Positions 35,601 to 43,243 of a stretch of 64,000 nucleotides of DNA are shown piece after piece. Source of the DNA: CALAMD01 sp035301345 (GTDB taxonomy: Bacteria > Bacillota > Bacilli > Bacillales > Amphibacillaceae); assembly GCA_035301345.1 (NCBI GenBank), contig DATGUM010000037.1, positions 62,001 to 126,000 of the forward strand. The letters run 5' to 3'. The translations under genes and the position numbers were made by a program. The notes under the pieces are model-generated. The model was given only the letters and a program-made list of their open reading frames with translations. It did not search any database and was not told where the DNA came from. Position 1 is the first letter of the stretch, and the number at the start of each line of letters is the position of its first letter.

Positions 35601-36059
35601 TTTAACTTCATCAACTGATTCAACAGGTCCATCAGAACCTGGGATAATTGGTAATCCTGCTTTTACTGCTTGAGTTCTTGCCTTCACTTTATCTCCAAAA
35701 ATATCGAGTAAATGACTTCCAGGTCCAATAAAGATTATTCCTTCTTCTTCACATCGTCTAGCGAAATGAATGTTTTCTGATAAAAATCCATACCCAGGAT
35801 GAATCGCATCAACATCTGTACTTTTAGCTAACTCAATAATTCCTTCAATATCAAGATAAGCATCAATAGGGCTCTTGTCCTCCCCTACTAAATATGCTTC
35901 GTCTGCTTTATAACGATGATATGAATTCATGTCTTCCTTTGAGTAAATCGCAACTGTCGTAATATCTAACTCTGTACATGCACGAAAAACACGTATTGCA
36001 ATTTCACCACGGTTTGCTACTAAGATTTTGTTAATTTTGTTTAGCTTTGCCTTTGCCAT
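32610..36059 (-). CDS. pyc: Pyruvate carboxylase
   Basis: This anaplerotic biotin enzyme makes oxaloacetate from pyruvate, bicarbonate and ATP. The 1149-residue chain carries all domains in the usual order. Biotin carboxylase (about 8-460) has KASLGGGGRGMRIV and VEFLLTDEGFYFIEVNPRVQVEHTITE, the latter in two conserved parts. Carboxyltransferase (about 530-830) has LTDTTFRDAHQSILATRVR and metal-binding HLHTHDT. The biotinyl domain ends with EAMKMET, where Lys is biotinylated. Length is standard. The ATG lies 19 bases inside the end of ftsW, so the two are coupled, as in Bacillus where ftsW and pycA adjoin. Confidence 0.98.
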   Translation of the reverse strand: MAKAKLNKINKILVANRGEIAIRVFRACTELDITTVAIYSKEDMNSYHRYKADEAYLVGEDKSPIDAYLDIEGIIELAKSTDVDAIHPGYGFLSENIHFARRCEEEGIIFIGPGSHLLDIFGDKVKARTQAVKAGLPIIPGSDGPVESVDEVKQFGEEHGYPIIVKASLGGGGRGMRIVEKSEDVEEAYDRCKSEAKAAFGDDEVYVEKLIQNPKHIEIQILGDHNGNVVHLYDRDCSVQRRHQKVVEIAPSVAVSEEKRLEMCEAAVQLMKEVGYVNAGTVEFLLTDEGFYFIEVNPRVQVEHTITEMVTGIDIVHSQIKIAEGRDMFDSYVGVPKQEDIKVNGYAIQSRVTTEDPANDFMPDTGRIMVYRSGGGFGVRLDAGNGYQGSIISPHYDSLLVKVSTWALTFEQAAQKMVRNLKEFRIRGIKTNIPFVMNVVSHPDFLTGEYSTKFIDESPELFDFPKQLDRATKLLTYIGETTVNGFEGLTKRTKPAFLEPAIPGFEEKSEKLRGTKQILDEQGPEGVVKWLKEQEDVLLTDTTFRDAHQSILATRVRTNDLLKIAEPTAHLLPDLFSVEMWGGATFDVAYRFLHEDPWQRLELLREAMPNVLFQMLLRASNAVGYKNYPDNVVDEFVQASAEKGIDVFRVFDSLNWLEGMRPAIQSVRDNNKIAEAAICYTGNVLDPNQTKYDLNYYLNLAKELENSGAHILGIKDMAGLLKPEAAYQLVSTLKEDINIPIHLHTHDTSGNGAHLYARAIDAGVDVVDVAAGPMSGSTSQPSAQALYHALDGTGKQPRMDIENYEKLSGYWEGVREYYTDFESGLKAPHSEVYFHEMPGGQYSNLQQQAKAVGLEERWDEVKEMFRTVNYMFGDIVKVTPSSKIVGDMALFMVQNDLTEEDIYEKGETIDFPASVIEFAQGFIGQPYKGFPEKLQKVILKGREAITDRPGKHLDPIDFAEVKAKLEKDFDREVSELDVIAYTLYPQVFTDYNTFHEEFGNVSVLDTPTFFYGMKLGETKEVEIEKGKTLIIKLESISGARSDGTRILYFELNGQSREIVIKDKDVESDVIAIPKADNNNDKHIGATMPGTVVKVLCEKGEKVKQGDYLLITEAMKMETTVQAPFSGVIKEIFVKDGGAISVNDLLIEFE

Positions 36060-37240
36060 CTTCTTCCTCCTCTATTCTGAACACTACTAATCTTTTTTAC
36101 ATTTTTTGGCTTCGGTGATTGGACAGGGTGATTTTCATCAACCTGCTTCACTGATTTTGCTATATTATTTAAAATCCCCATTGAGATTAATAACACTAAT
36201 AATGATGAACCACCATAACTAATGAATGGCAGTGTTACACCCGTAATGGGAAGTATTCCACTAATTGCACCTAAATTAATAAATGACTGAATGCCTACCA
36301 TTGAAGCAATTCCTAACGCTAATAAAGCGCCAAAACTATCTTTACATTTCCTTGAAATAAATAAACCTCTTAAAACAATCGTAGCTAATAAACCAATAAC
36401 AATAATAACACCAATTAAACCTAGTTCTTCAGCAATAATAGACATTATAAAGTCTGTATGGGCTCCCCATAAATAACCTAATTTTTGAATACTTTGCCCC
36501 AACCCTTCACCTGTAAAACCACCAACACCTATCGCAATATACGATTGAATTAAATGGTAGCCTCCTGCTTCAGGTGCTGCGAATGGTTGATAAGCTCCAG
36601 TTATTCGCGCAATTCTCGTTTCAGTAATAAACGACGGTAAAAGGAAAATCAAAAATACTACCCCTACAGATAACAAGGCAAACATATGTTTAAACCGTAC
36701 ACCCGAACAAATGATGATAGTTAGCGTAATTAAAAATATGATTGACGCCGTCCCAATATCAGGTTGTTTAATAATGAGTCCTAATATAATAGCCATAAGA
36801 ACTAACGGAGGCAGAACTCCGCGACCAAACTCATTAATATACGCTTGCTTTTTTGAATATGCAGAAGCCAAGTATAAAATAAGGCTTAACTTCACAAATT
36901 CTGATGGCTGAATACTAAAACCTGCAATGACGAGCGACCGCGCAGCATTGTTAGCTTCATAACCGAAGAATAGTACGAGTACTAATAAAGCAACACTTAT
37001 AAGTACAATAAGTTTTATGTATTTTTGATAAAGCTGATAAGGTATGATGCTACATATAACAAACCCGATCATTCCTAATCCAAACCACTGAATTTGCTTA
37101 AATAAATAATATGTACTATCTAAGCCTGAAACAACTGCAGTCACCATACTTGCACTATACACCATCACTATTCCAAACACTGACAACAATATAGGAGTTA
37201 TCATTAATGTATAATCGTAGTTTTTTAATTTGTTTAACAC
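36041..37240 (-). CDS. ftsW: Septal peptidoglycan glycosyltransferase FtsW
   Basis: FtsW is the SEDS-family polymerase that pairs with the divisome class B PBP to make septal peptidoglycan. The product of about 399 residues has ten hydrophobic segments and family motifs. These include YSASMVTAVVSG, QPSEFVKLSLILYLA (with the region of the catalytic Asp further on), GGYHLIQSYIAIGVGGFTGEGLGQS, AHTDFIMSIIAEELGL and LPFISYGGSSLL. The frame extends to a GTG at 37252, but that codon overlaps the only GGAG ribosome site, so the GTG at 37240 is preferred. A basic tail ends inside pyc. Confidence 0.92.
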   Translation of the reverse strand: MLNKLKNYDYTLMITPILLSVFGIVMVYSASMVTAVVSGLDSTYYLFKQIQWFGLGMIGFVICSIIPYQLYQKYIKLIVLISVALLVLVLFFGYEANNAARSLVIAGFSIQPSEFVKLSLILYLASAYSKKQAYINEFGRGVLPPLVLMAIILGLIIKQPDIGTASIIFLITLTIIICSGVRFKHMFALLSVGVVFLIFLLPSFITETRIARITGAYQPFAAPEAGGYHLIQSYIAIGVGGFTGEGLGQSIQKLGYLWGAHTDFIMSIIAEELGLIGVIIVIGLLATIVLRGLFISRKCKDSFGALLALGIASMVGIQSFINLGAISGILPITGVTLPFISYGGSSLLVLLISMGILNNIAKSVKQVDENHPVQSPKPKNVKKISSVQNRGGRRWQRQS

Positions 37241-37252
37241 TGCACAGTTCAC

Positions 37253-37638
37253 TCCAAATCTTTGAGAGTTGACAGTAATGACGTATGTGTAATAGATAAT
37301 AACGATTAACAGTGTATCATATTACCGTAAATAGTATAACACATTACAGCCAGTTTTTAAGTATTTTTTTACAAAGGTTTTCATTTTTTAAACAATTTAG
37401 TTATCTTACGAACATTATTTTTTTATAAAAATAAAGAAAACCCGCCACTCGGCGAGTCTTTATGGATAGTAAAAGCAATTTAAAACAAAGACTTGACTCT
37501 TAATAGCTGCACCTTTATTTACTCATGCTTAAATAACCTTTGACCCGAAAAATTGTGTAAAAAAACCTTGCCATAGAAAACCATGATGGCAAAGTTAAAT
37601 GAGAAATCACTCAAGACGGTTTATCGATCAATGAAAAA
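37253..37638 (-). other. ylaN-ftsW intergenic region, no gene seen
   Basis: These 386 bases contain the ylaN terminator (37558-37591) and AT-rich sequence. A weak CGCC-ACTC-GGCG hairpin lies near 37442-37456. No coding frame with a ribosome site was found. The ftsW promoter presumably lies in the left part. Confidence 0.5.
37556..37591 (-). terminator. Terminator after ylaN
   Basis: TTGCCAT and ATGGCAA arms with an 11-nt loop, followed on the minus strand by GG and a run of seven T residues. Confidence 0.85.
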
Positions 37639-37920
37639 CTACGAAGAACTTTGAGCGCTTTCATGTAGAACATTCAGTTGTCTCTCTAAGTTTTCAATTA
37701 GTTCTTTTCCTTCACTTTCGCTGACTAAATCCAACCGAATAGCAAAATCTATTTCTCTAGAAAGTCCAAACATATGCGTATCTAAAACTTCTTCATATAA
37801 AGGACATTGCGGCATCGTTAAATTTTCTATTTGAACTTCGATTAAACGTAAAATTTTATCAGCATCAGCCTTAAGAAGGGCATAGGCTTTTTCACGGTGA
37901 TCGATCGTTATCTCTGGCAT
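37639..37920 (-). CDS. ylaN: YlaN family (UPF0358) protein
   Basis: YlaN homologues bind Fe(II) and relieve Fur repression, and are needed under iron limitation in B. subtilis and S. aureus. The 93-residue helical protein has the conserved TIDHREKAYALLKADADKI and IENLTMPQCPLYEEVLDTHMFGLSREIDFAIRL blocks (given here as separate conserved stretches). ATG 37920 is chosen because it follows GGAGGGG, while the frame's upstream extension has no such site and exceeds the usual length of about 90. It is a single-gene unit with its own terminator, upstream of ftsW as in B. subtilis. Confidence 0.92.
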   Translation of the reverse strand: MPEITIDHREKAYALLKADADKILRLIEVQIENLTMPQCPLYEEVLDTHMFGLSREIDFAIRLDLVSESEGKELIENLERQLNVLHESAQSSS

Positions 37921-38051
37921 CACTTTTATCCCCTCCACAAAAAGACCATCTTTCATGCTATTTTATCGTTATAAATTAAAAAAAGCAAATAAATACTTCA
38001 TACAATTTCACCAATTACAATAATATATCGCATGATTTAAAAATGACAAAT

Positions 38052-38092
38052 AAAAACGTGCTGAAAAACATCTGTTAGAGTTTTCAGCACGC
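38052..38092 (-). terminator. Terminator after the hypothetical gene at 38099
   Basis: Perfect 11-bp arms CGTGCTGAAAA and TTTTCAGCACG with a 13-nt loop and a T run on the minus strand. Confidence 0.9.
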
Positions 38093-38098
38093 TTAATT

Positions 38099-38356
38099 TT
38101 ATTCTTTAGATTTCACTTCATTATAATACTGAACACCATACTGAGAGCCTTCTGAAACCATCTCTGCATTCGCCATATGTTCTGCATCTCGTAATCCTTG
38201 TTGACCAGGAATGCCTACATCATCTATTTCAGAACGTTTTTCATGACAATAGCCATTAATTTTCTTTATGATGTTCGGACAATTTAGTGCCAACATGGCT
38301 AAACCTGCCCCAACAAAGAGTAATCCTGCAATATTAAATGTTGATGTTCTCACCAT
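38099..38356 (-). CDS. Hypothetical single-pass membrane protein
   Basis: The 85-residue product has one hydrophobic segment near the N-terminus (about residues 8-26). A short basic region with CPNIIKKINGYCHEKRSE follows, then a polar tail containing IPGQQGLRDAEHMANAEM. The family was not recognised. The start follows AAAGGGTG and the gene has a perfect-stem terminator, so it looks like a genuine single-gene unit. Genes of similar size lie in the yla region of other Bacilli, but no homology can be claimed. Confidence 0.65.
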   Translation of the reverse strand: MVRTSTFNIAGLLFVGAGLAMLALNCPNIIKKINGYCHEKRSEIDDVGIPGQQGLRDAEHMANAEMVSEGSQYGVQYYNEVKSKE

Positions 38357-38481
38357 CGTACATGCACCCTTTCTTTGTCGTTAATCACTTATTCCCTCTC
38401 TCACATAAACAAAACGTCTGAATAAATACCTTTTTATTTTCACATATGATACGATGAAGTCAAAAGCTCCGAGGTGATATT

Positions 38482-38685
38482 ATGCAAACGAAATGTACTT
38501 TATGTGAACATACAGAAACAATCGACAAACATTCTTTCAAAGCAAAAAGGCTAAGAAATAAGCGGATAAGCTTGTATTTATGTGATGCGTGCGATGAACG
38601 AATTACAAAACGAACGAATGAACGAATAGAAACAGGTAACTTCAAGCTGTTTAAATGTAAAAACAACAAAAGTATTTTACAATAA
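38482..38685 (+). CDS. ylaI: YlaI-like zinc-binding protein (DUF2197)
   Basis: The 67-residue basic protein has two CxxC knuckles, CTLCEH at residues 4-9 and CDACDE near residue 36, separated by a Lys/Arg-rich stretch. This is the pattern of the small zinc-ribbon YlaI family. Function is unknown. The ATG follows GAGGTGAT. Its stop codon directly abuts the stop codon of the convergent ylaH gene with no intervening base. Confidence 0.8.
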   Translation: MQTKCTLCEHTETIDKHSFKAKRLRNKRISLYLCDACDERITKRTNERIETGNFKLFKCKNNKSILQ

Positions 38686-38976
38686 CTACCGCGATTGACG
38701 TTCTAAATGAAGTCTAAAACGATAAATACCGAGAATAATACAAATAACGACGAGACTTTCGACAATTGGTAATTTTAAAACGGCAAATAAGGTCGTAATA
38801 AACGTTCCAATAAATAGTAAAACATAAACGAAAAATGATTTTAATAATGAAAGTTCTCGTGCGAAACCAAGTTTATAAGCTATAACTGATAAAATGAAAA
38901 TTAAAATAAAGAAATACCAAAATATATTTTTCGTACCAAAATAATGTAACATTAAGTCAAACACTAAACTGCCCAT
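38686..38976 (-). CDS. ylaH: YlaH-like membrane protein
   Basis: The 96-residue protein has three hydrophobic segments (about 18-36, 45-65 and 70-87) separated by the short conserved KLGFARELSLLKS loop. It matches the YlaH-like family of Bacilli, found next to ylaI and typA. Function is unknown. GGAGG precedes the ATG. typA, usual in this neighbourhood, is not in the window. Confidence 0.78.
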   Translation of the reverse strand: MGSLVFDLMLHYFGTKNIFWYFFILIFILSVIAYKLGFARELSLLKSFFVYVLLFIGTFITTLFAVLKLPIVESLVVICIILGIYRFRLHLERQSR

Positions 38977-39087
38977 AATAATCCTCCAATTTGTTTGTTA
39001 CAAACACACTTAACATGATACTAAAACTTCTTTCATATGACTAGTTTAATCTATATTTGTCTAGCTTTTGTAAAATATGACTAAACG

Positions 39088-39118
39088 TTAAAAAGTGATT
39101 CGTTATCGAATCACTTTT
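39088..39118 (-). terminator. Terminator overlapping the suhB-like stop codon
   Basis: Perfect 12-bp arms AAAAGTGATTCG and CGAATCACTTTT with a 4-nt loop; the TGA stop of the upstream gene lies within the first arm. Confidence 0.88.
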
Positions 39119-39920
39119 TTCCTTTTTTAATATAATCATTAATCAGTTTATTTAAAAGCGATGGGTTACAAGTAACGATCATATTTCTCGTTAATAAATT
39201 AACTGCTTCACCTACGTTATTCGCTGTCCTACCACCAACTTCATTTACAATAATCATGCCAGCTGCAATATCCCAAGGTGCTAACCTCATAGCAATATAC
39301 CCATCTATAACTCCTTCTGCCACATACGCAAACTCTAAAGCTGCCGAACCATATGTTCTGTTTCCGCGAATATCTTTAACGAGTTGTTGCATAACCTTTT
39401 CATTAATAAATGAATTTTCACAAAGCCAACGATGATTCATAGCTATTATCGACTCATTTAACGTAACACTCTCATCTAACATCGGTAGCTGTACACCATT
39501 TTTAAAAGCCCCTTCACCGCGGATTGCGTCATACAAGTCATCACGCATGACATCATAAATAAGTCCTATTTCACCAATACCTTCATGATAAATTCCTATA
39601 GAAATAGCAAAGTTTCTTTTTTGGTGTACAAAGTTCATCGTGCCGTCTATCGGATCAATAATCCATACCGTACCCTCTAATGAAATAATCTCATCGCCAT
39701 AGCCTTCTTCACCAAATATAAAATGTTCAGAATATTTGTCTTTAATTTTGTTCACGAAAAATCGTTCAATTGCTTTATCCATTTCCGTTACTAAGTCATT
39801 TGGATTTGATTTTGTATCTATTGTCATTGGAGCATCTAAATTTTCTTTAATATATGCGCCTGCTTCATATATCCAACGTTTTGCTGTTTCATATATATCA
39901 TCTCGTAAGCTTTCTTTCAT
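39111..39920 (-). CDS. Inositol monophosphatase family protein (SuhB/YktC-like)
   Basis: The 269-residue product is a magnesium-dependent phosphatase of the inositol monophosphatase family. Metal-binding motifs are intact: FGEEGYGDE, then IIDPIDGTMNFVH (DPIDGTxNF), and the C-terminal APWDIAAGMIIVNEVGG. Family members hydrolyse inositol phosphate, 3'-phosphoadenosine phosphate or fructose bisphosphate, and the true substrate is not clear. ATG 39920 follows AGGGGAATC; ten extra upstream codons lack a ribosome site. The gene sits near ylaH and ykzI-like genes as yktC does in B. subtilis. Confidence 0.9.
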   Translation of the reverse strand: MKESLRDDIYETAKRWIYEAGAYIKENLDAPMTIDTKSNPNDLVTEMDKAIERFFVNKIKDKYSEHFIFGEEGYGDEIISLEGTVWIIDPIDGTMNFVHQKRNFAISIGIYHEGIGEIGLIYDVMRDDLYDAIRGEGAFKNGVQLPMLDESVTLNESIIAMNHRWLCENSFINEKVMQQLVKDIRGNRTYGSAALEFAYVAEGVIDGYIAMRLAPWDIAAGMIIVNEVGGRTANNVGEAVNLLTRNMIVTCNPSLLNKLINDYIKKGKK

Positions 39921-40101
39921 ATTAGATTCCCCTTTATTAAAAACAATCATACACTAACTGTTCTCAGCCAAATTTCTACTTTTGTTCAGTTCATGCATTC
40001 CTTTACTCGCATTTAACTATTGTTGTATTGATTAAATAAGTTAACACATTTCACAGAAAATGTCATCGCTCGTATTTATAATTATACATTAATATACGAA
40101 G

Positions 40102-40131
40102 AAAAATGCCGATTAAATTTATCGACATTTT
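40102..40131 (-). terminator. Terminator after the small gene at 40136
   Basis: AAAATGYCGAT and its complement pair with one G-U on the minus strand around a 7-nt loop, followed by a T run. Confidence 0.75.
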
Positions 40132-40135
40132 GCCT

Positions 40136-40336
40136 TTATTCATGTAATTGGTCTGTACAAATAAGAAATTTACGTCGCAACGTTTCCAATCGACCTTTCG
40201 TTTTCGCCATCTGCACTTCATCATCTACTTGCATAAAGTCGTATAATCGAGCGAGTTCATAATCGATTTCAAGGAGAATCTTCTCTTTCTCTCGCCTTAT
40301 TTCTTCTTTTTGAACGATTTCCAAAACATCTCTCAT
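40136..40336 (-). CDS. Small helical protein (possible YkzI homologue)
   Basis: The 66-residue product is highly charged and predicted to be helical, with repeated Glu/Lys-Arg spacing (EEIRREKEKILLEIDYELARL) that suggests a coiled coil. B. subtilis has a 64-residue gene, ykzI, at this spot beside yktC; size and position fit, but homology cannot be proven by eye. A hairpin terminator follows. Confidence 0.6.
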   Translation of the reverse strand: MRDVLEIVQKEEIRREKEKILLEIDYELARLYDFMQVDDEVQMAKTKGRLETLRRKFLICTDQLHE

Positions 40337-40479
40337 GAATAATACACCTTCCTCTTTGGAAACTTTCTAATAGATTCTTATGACTTTATAGTTGATCATC
40401 TTTACAATTTAGTGAAAGTTTTTATTGCACTAACTACATACTTTATTCCCTCTTTCATATGAATTAATCAATATTTAAT

Positions 40480-40527
40480 AATCCTCTCTTATCAAGCTTC
40501 TATATAACAAGCTTGTAAGAGAGGATT
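40480..40527 (-). terminator. Long hairpin terminator after the dihydropyrimidinase gene
   Basis: About 19 paired bases (AATCCTCTCTTA, then CAAGCTT, and complements with one bulge) around a loop of about 9 nt. It closes the transporter-amidase-hydrolase operon on the minus strand. Confidence 0.8.
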
Positions 40528-40541
40528 CGTTAATTTACTAT

Positions 40542-41933
40542 TTATTTTTTATTGTACGCTAAACCAAATGGCTTGCGTTCTTTAAACTCTCCATCACCTA
40601 GTTTTCCTATATACTTTGATCCCTTAACAATATGCTTTCCTCTTAACAAAACATCCGTAACCTTACCAATTGTTTCGAAACCCTCAAACATATCGTAATC
40701 TGTTCCTTGGTGTGACGTTTCATGTGTAATTGTTTGCTCAGTATCAGGATTAAAAATAACAATATCTGCATCACTGCCGACAGCAATTGTTCCTTTTTCT
40801 GGAAATAATCCATTTACTTTAGCAGGGTTAGTAGAAACTAAATCAACTAATTTATTTAATGATATCTTATCTTCATGTACCCCATACGTATACAATAGTG
40901 GAAATCTATGTTCAATCCCATTTCCACCATTAGGTATTTTTGTAAAATCACTCTTACCTCTTTCTTTTTGTTTTTCAAAAAAGAAAGAACAATGATCTGA
41001 ACCAATTGCCTGAATAGTTTCATCTTTTAAGGCATTCCATAAATACTCGAAATTTTTTTCATCTCTTAATGGTGGAGAACACACATATTTAGCCCCTTCA
41101 AAATTTTCTCTCTTCAGTTCCTCAGTAGATAAAAAGAGATAATGAGGACAAGTTTCTGAATAAACGGGTAGCCCTTTCGCTTTCGCATCTCTTATAACTT
41201 GGGCAGGCTCCTCCCCACTAACATGTACAATAAAAATAGGGGCCTGTGCTGCTTCAGCTAATAAAATAGCTCTATTAGTAGCCTCTGTTTCTAGTTCCAT
41301 CGGCCTGCTAACTGCATGAAAATATGGATCAACTTGTCCGTTCTCAAGGCACTTTTTCTGTAAAGCCTCAATTACAGACCCATTCTCTGCGTGCACCATA
41401 ACAAGTGCCCCAACCTCTTTTGATTTCTCTAATGTTAAAAACAAAGTTTCATCATCAGCCATCAGATCGTTTGCGTAAGCCATGAAGATTTTTAAAGTTG
41501 GAACGCCATACTCTACCAAAGAAGGTATTTCATGAATAACATCTTCTCTTAAGTCAGTAACTCCTATATGAAAACTATAATCTACTGCCGACTGACCTTT
41601 TGCTGTTTCTTGCCATTCTTTGACACCATTAATTAGCGTATCTCCTTTTGTTTGCAAAGCAAAATCTATAATAGTAGTTGTTCCTCCCATTGCTGAAGCG
41701 ATACTTTCTGTCTTCCAAGGAGCTGTTTGCTCTCCACCGAAAACGCTTTCAATATGAGTGTGTTCATCTACAAATCCGGGTAATACATATTTTCCTTGCG
41801 CATCAATAATAGTAGCATCTTTAGCTTCTATACTTTTGCCAATTTGCTCAATTTTTCCATCTACAACTAAAATATCTGCATCATATGAGTCTGTACTAGT
41901 AACAACTTTACCATTCTTAATTATTGACCTCAT
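40542..41933 (-). CDS. hydA: Dihydropyrimidinase/hydantoinase
   Basis: This 463-residue amidohydrolase opens cyclic amide rings (dihydrouracil, dihydrothymine, 5-substituted hydantoins) to N-carbamoyl amino acids. The binuclear metal site is intact: HTH in LPGFVDEHTHIE, the Lys that becomes carboxylated in TLKIFMAY, His in MVHAENG and IVHVSGE, and Asp in AIGSDHCSF. Substrate-backbone contacts (SETCPHYLFL, CSPPLR) are typical of dihydropyrimidinases. It lies 12 bases after the carbamoylase gene, so the product passes directly to the next enzyme. Allantoinase is less likely given the CPHY/CSPPLR pattern. Confidence 0.88.
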   Translation of the reverse strand: MRSIIKNGKVVTSTDSYDADILVVDGKIEQIGKSIEAKDATIIDAQGKYVLPGFVDEHTHIESVFGGEQTAPWKTESIASAMGGTTTIIDFALQTKGDTLINGVKEWQETAKGQSAVDYSFHIGVTDLREDVIHEIPSLVEYGVPTLKIFMAYANDLMADDETLFLTLEKSKEVGALVMVHAENGSVIEALQKKCLENGQVDPYFHAVSRPMELETEATNRAILLAEAAQAPIFIVHVSGEEPAQVIRDAKAKGLPVYSETCPHYLFLSTEELKRENFEGAKYVCSPPLRDEKNFEYLWNALKDETIQAIGSDHCSFFFEKQKERGKSDFTKIPNGGNGIEHRFPLLYTYGVHEDKISLNKLVDLVSTNPAKVNGLFPEKGTIAVGSDADIVIFNPDTEQTITHETSHQGTDYDMFEGFETIGKVTDVLLRGKHIVKGSKYIGKLGDGEFKERKPFGLAYNKK

Positions 41934-41945
41934 AATTACACTCCT

Positions 41946-43181
41946 CTATTTAATAGTTATTTTTTTGAAATACTCGCCTAACAACTCTATCCCTTTAGCT
42001 ATATAATATGTTGAAGTAAATTCTTCTGGAGCATGACTGATTCCCTTTGTGCTAGGGATAAAAATAAGGTTAGTATTAACTTTACTAGACATAATCAATG
42101 CATCATGATAAGCACCACTATGCATAATATGATAAGTAAGTCCAAGTGATTCTGAACAATGTTTTATTAGTTCTATATTTGCATTATTCATTTTTTCTGG
42201 AATATCATTTGCCTTTATCTCCCATTTGTAGGTCAAACCCCGTTTCTTTATAAGTTTTTCTACTTCAACTTTTAATTGATTAACAATACGTTCTTTCTTT
42301 TCAACTTTTATATCTCGAATATCAATTGATAATTCAACTTGATGTGCTATAACATTACTTGTGCTAGGAGTTAACTTTAAATGCCCAACGGTTCCAACGC
42401 TAGTCTCACTCATTCTTTTTGTTAATTTTTCCACTATCAGTACAATTTCTGCAGCAGCAGGTACTGGATCTTTCCTTATCTCCATAGGTGTACTACCAGC
42501 ATGCCGTTGTTCTCCAGTAATTGTTAAACTAATCTCAGTTGGTGCTGAAATAATATTCACAATACCTATCGGCTTTTCAACTTCTTCAAGTACAGGTCCC
42601 TGTTCAATATGAAGCTCTATAAAAGTCTTTACTTTTTTAGGGTTCAACTGTTCATTTATAATTTTCTTAAAATCTTTACCCAGACTCTGCAAAACATCAG
42701 ATAGTGTTTGTCCATTTTCATCTTGCCAATCATTAGCCTCTTCTTCCGTTACCATTCCTGTCAGTGCCCTGCTACCAAGACAGCCCACTCCAAACTTTGT
42801 CGGCTCTTCAGCTACAAATACGACAATAACTATATCTCGTTCAGGCTTATAATTATTTGCCTGTAATAATCGAATGGCTTCAATCGCAGAGATGACTCCT
42901 ACAACCCCATCATATTTCCCACCATTGATAGGAGCATCAACATGTGAACCAGTCCAAACTTGAGAAAGTTCAGAATTCTTTCCTCTCCACGTTCCAAAAA
43001 TATTACCAAGTTCATCTTCTCTTACTTCCAATGATAACTTTTTCATTTCTTTTTTCAAATAGTTTTTCGCTTTTTTATCTTCTTCTGAGTATACAACTCG
43101 AGTAACACCATTCTCAGGGGTGGATGTAAATTTCGATAATTGAGCAATATGTTCTTCAATACGGTGTGATAATACATTCAT
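41946..43181 (-). CDS. Zn-dependent N-carbamoyl amino acid amidohydrolase (HyuC/AllC family)
   Basis: The 411-residue enzyme belongs to the M20 hydantoinase/carbamoylase family. Members cleave N-carbamoyl-amino acids, N-carbamoyl-beta-alanine or allantoate, releasing ammonia and CO2. Metal and catalytic motifs are visible: WTGSHVDAPINGGKYDGVVGV, VVFVAEEPTKFGVGCLGSRAL, FIELHIEQGPVLE and the C-terminal HSGAYHDAL and GISHAPEE. The middle dimerisation domain (about 205-320) is intact. Next to a dihydropyrimidinase, beta-ureidopropionase or L-carbamoylase activity is most likely, but allantoate cannot be excluded from sequence alone. Confidence 0.85.
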   Translation of the reverse strand: MNVLSHRIEEHIAQLSKFTSTPENGVTRVVYSEEDKKAKNYLKKEMKKLSLEVREDELGNIFGTWRGKNSELSQVWTGSHVDAPINGGKYDGVVGVISAIEAIRLLQANNYKPERDIVIVVFVAEEPTKFGVGCLGSRALTGMVTEEEANDWQDENGQTLSDVLQSLGKDFKKIINEQLNPKKVKTFIELHIEQGPVLEEVEKPIGIVNIISAPTEISLTITGEQRHAGSTPMEIRKDPVPAAAEIVLIVEKLTKRMSETSVGTVGHLKLTPSTSNVIAHQVELSIDIRDIKVEKKERIVNQLKVEVEKLIKKRGLTYKWEIKANDIPEKMNNANIELIKHCSESLGLTYHIMHSGAYHDALIMSSKVNTNLIFIPSTKGISHAPEEFTSTYYIAKGIELLGEYFKKITIK

Positions 43182-43243
43182 TACATTAACCTCACATTCT
43201 TTTTGTCATTATATATCTTCTCCATGAACAAACTCTTATTGAT

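Noticed and set aside
37442..37456. CGCC-ACTC-GGCG hairpin between ylaN and ftsW
   Set aside because: A stem of only four or five pairs; a better terminator for ylaN lies at 37556-37591.
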